Source: Coriobacteriales bacterium
GTDB taxonomy: Bacteria; Actinomycetota; Coriobacteriia; Coriobacteriales; UBA8131
DNA: 7,114 bases
NCBI GenBank assembly: GCA_031267175.1
Contig: JAIRZP010000157.1
Coordinates: forward strand, 1 to 7,114
Direction of reading: 5' to 3'
Shown: positions 5,581-7,114 of the stretch, one piece after another
How the letters are laid out: every line of letters begins with the position of its first letter
Numbering within the stretch: position 1 is the first letter of the stretch
Translations under genes and position numbers: made by a program
Notes under the pieces: generated by a model
The model's database searches: none
What the model was told of the DNA's origin: nothing
What the model saw: the letters and a program-made list of their open reading frames with translations, nothing else

Positions 5581-7114
5581 TCACCCCAGAGGAAGCAGCA
5601 TGCGTACCAGTCTCGAATAGGTGGAGGGGATAAGGGCGAAGTCTTCGACCTTCTCCGTGCTCTCAAAGCTCAGGATGCGTGTGGCGGTGCGGATGAGGAA
5701 CTCGTGGTCGTGCGAGATTACGAAGACGGTTTTTCCCTGCGCGGACAGCTCCTGTAAAAGGTCGCAGAGGCGTTGCATGTTCCTGCCGTCCAAGCCGCTG
5801 GTTGGCTCGTCCATGAACAGGATGTCAGCGCCCTTGGCGACGCAGGCGCCGATGGTCAGGCGCTGTTTCTGCCCGCCGGAAAGCGACAGGGGATGCCGCT
5901 CGGCAAGTTCGGTGAGCCCCAGCTTCTCAAGCAGCGTGTTGATGGTTTGCCGCGTCGCCGCCGTGTCCTTTATGCCAAGCAGGAGTTCTTCTTTTGCGCT
6001 CTCGGCAAACAGCTGGTAGTCCGCGTCCTGCATGACGAGCCCGCATTTGTCGCAGCGCTGTCGCCTGCGGTTTTGCCTGCGTCCGCTTAACCGGATGTCC
6101 CCGGAAACCTGTTGTTCCAAGCCACATATCGTGCGTGCGAAGGCGGTCTTTCCCACGCCGTTCTTTCCCACGATGCCGATGATTTCCCCAGGATAGAATC
6201 GCAGGGAGAGCCTGCTCAGCAGCCGTGCACCCCGGTAACCGACGCACAGGTTTTCCAGTTGTACGGAGGAGGTTGTGGCGGACGAGGGCGGTGGGGCTGA
6301 TGTGGGCGGGAATGGCGGTGGTGGGGAGGATGGTGGCGGCAGGGAAGGCCGTGGCGAGGGGGGCGTTGCTGAGAGGGGAGAGCGGGCGGGATTTTTAGCG
6401 CTCGCGATGTGGACACCAATTGCAGCATCCTCGTTATTCTCCGTATCAAAACCGATTGACGCCTGTTCCAGAGTGAGGCTGCGCAGTCCGTACCGCTCGC
6501 GCTGCGTTTGGCTGAGACTCCGCCAGCTTCCGTTTGTCAAATCCAGCGCCACCTCGCCATCCTGAATCACAATCAGGCGGTCGATTATATCCGTCAGGTA
6601 AGCGAGCCGGTGTTCGGATACGATGACGGTCTTACCCTGCCGCTTCAAGGCGGCAAGGGTATCTGCCAGTTCCCCTGTGGCTGCCATATCGAGGTTCGCG
6701 CTGGGTTCGTCAAACACATGGATGTCTGGCTGCATGGCCCGTATCGAGGCGATGGCGATTTCCTGCTTTTCTCCGCTGGAGAGGCGAAAGATGCTGCGGT
6801 CCTTTAGAGGATGCAGCCCCTTCTCCCAAAACAGTGCATCTACGCGTGCGTTTACAGTGCTGGTGCCGACCGCGAGGTTCTCCGCGCCGAAGGCCACTTC
6901 ATCGGTGGTCGTTGTGGTGTAGAACTGGCTGCGCGGGTCCTGAAACACCGAGCCCACAAGTCGCGCGCGTTCATAGGCGGGCATATGCGCGGCGTCGTGG
7001 CCACAGAGGGTCACCGTACCCGCGAGCGTTCCCTCATAGAAGTGCGGGAACAGGCCGTTGATAATGCGGGTGATGGTCGTTTTCCCGCAACCGCTCTCAC
7101 CGCACAGCACCACG
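5581..7114 (-). CDS. ECF-type transporter double ATPase (two fused ABC domains), N-terminus outside window
   Basis: This fused pair of ABC ATPases should drive an ECF importer with a T component and an S component that are not in this window. Counting from the first full codon (7111-7113), domain 1 has Walker A GESGCGKTT (5-13), Q-loop Gln58, a variant signature LSSGEKQ (111-117), Walker B IHVFDE (131-136) and SEH with His168. Domain 2 has Walker A around GKNGVGKT (316-323), Gln362 in MQDADYQLF, LSGGQKQR (411-418), ILFMDE (431-436) and SHD with His468. Residues 241-280 are an 18-proline linker. The GTG at 7113 lies inside the Walker A strand, so it is not the start; about 30 residues should lie beyond the edge. 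It ends with TGA at 5581-5583. Its substrate is unknown; nearby iron genes make iron or a chelate a fair guess. A related fragment occurs at 263-391. Confidence 0.93.
   Translation of the reverse strand, partial: VVLCGESGCGKTTITRIINGLFPHFYEGTLAGTVTLCGHDAAHMPAYERARLVGSVFQDPRSQFYTTTTTDEVAFGAENLAVGTSTVNARVDALFWEKGLHPLKDRSIFRLSSGEKQEIAIASIRAMQPDIHVFDEPSANLDMAATGELADTLAALKRQGKTVIVSEHRLAYLTDIIDRLIVIQDGEVALDLTNGSWRSLSQTQRERYGLRSLTLEQASIGFDTENNEDAAIGVHIASAKNPARSPLSATPPSPRPSLPPPSSPPPPFPPTSAPPPSSATTSSVQLENLCVGYRGARLLSRLSLRFYPGEIIGIVGKNGVGKTAFARTICGLEQQVSGDIRLSGRRQNRRRQRCDKCGLVMQDADYQLFAESAKEELLLGIKDTAATRQTINTLLEKLGLTELAERHPLSLSGGQKQRLTIGACVAKGADILFMDEPTSGLDGRNMQRLCDLLQELSAQGKTVFVISHDHEFLIRTATRILSFESTEKVEDFALIPSTYSRLVRMLLPLG
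5710..5818. repeat. Direct repeat, right copy (partner at 272-380)
   Basis: This stretch inside the intact ECF ATPase gene matches 272-380 in the same orientation, 95 of 109 bases without gaps. The two copies bracket the siderophore operon and its regulator. The right copy encodes the Walker B to H-loop part of ATPase domain 2; the left copy is a broken gene fragment. The similarity reflects related genes rather than a mobile-element end. Confidence 0.85.
6274..6393 (-). other. Proline-rich interdomain linker of the ECF double ATPase
   Basis: The coded segment (residues 241-280 of the visible protein) has 18 prolines in 40 residues, mixed with Ser, Thr and Ala, including PPPP and several PPP or PP runs. 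It joins the end of ATPase domain 1 to the first strand of domain 2 (VQLENLCVGY). Linkers between these domains are usually shorter and less biased, so it was probably expanded by repeat slippage. Runs of this kind can stall ribosomes and usually require elongation factor P. Confidence 0.75.
6286..6310 (+). other. G-quadruplex motif on the strand opposite the ECF ATPase coding strand
   Basis: Four G-runs of three or more occur within 25 bases: 6286-6288, 6293-6296, 6304-6306 and 6308-6310. The loops are 4, 7 and 1 bases, which fits the standard G3+N1-7 rule. The G-rich strand is the template for the ATPase mRNA. Further G-runs follow (6323-6326, 6342-6344, 6358-6363). The pattern is a by-product of the proline codons (CCN) on the other strand and may have no separate role. 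Confidence 0.55.

Noticed and set aside
7111..7113. GTG as the start of the ECF double ATPase
   Set aside because: It lies within the beta strand leading into Walker A; ABC ATPases need about 30 more residues before this point, so the gene continues past the window edge.
1..7114. CRISPR array, tRNA, rRNA, insertion sequence or phage gene
   Set aside because: No regularly spaced repeats, cloverleaf folds, rRNA stretches, transposase motifs or terminal inverted repeats were seen on either strand.

Overview
The window is a compact iron-uptake locus, most likely from a Gram-positive anaerobe (Coriobacteriia or Clostridia are the best guesses). The binding protein is a lipoprotein, no outer-membrane receptor gene is visible, the Shine-Dalgarno sites are strong AGGAGG types, and there is a double-ATPase of the energy-coupling-factor (ECF) class typical of these groups. 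The base composition is moderately GC-rich. The species cannot be named from the sequence.

Layout, left to right. Positions 1-391 form a gene graveyard. It holds the first 20 codons of a MarR/OhrR-like regulator (+ strand) and a 42-codon fragment of an ECF-type ATPase (- strand), with nothing recognisable between them. Positions 392-4391 are a four-gene minus-strand operon, read right to left: siderophore-binding lipoprotein, FecCD permease, second FecCD permease, FecE/FepC-like ATPase. The genes overlap by 11 and 4 bp and are then separated by 16 bp. Positions 4392-4527 are a divergent control region. Positions 4528-5484 (+) encode an AraC-family regulator of the PchR type. Positions 5581-7114 (-) encode a double ECF-type ATPase whose N-terminus lies beyond the right edge of the window.

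How it works together (inference from families and layout): the lipoprotein captures a ferric siderophore or related chelate outside the cell, the two permeases form the channel, and the ATPase drives import. The AraC/PchR-type protein probably senses the ferri-siderophore or iron state and controls the divergent operon. The control region carries a direct repeat with a 21-bp period, as expected for an AraC-type operator, next to a weak minus-strand promoter. It also carries a separate 6-4-6 inverted repeat close to the operon start.

The most unusual point is that the siderophore/AraC cassette lies between an intact ECF ATPase gene and a decayed fragment of a closely related ECF ATPase in the same orientation (109 bp, 95 identical). 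The fragment begins in frame directly after the stop codon of the siderophore ATPase. This records a past rearrangement and suggests that ECF modules once flanked the cassette on both sides. The intact ECF ATPase also has a very proline-rich linker, encoded by a DNA stretch with a G-quadruplex motif on the opposite strand. I see no wholly new system; the novelty lies in the junctions and the control region.
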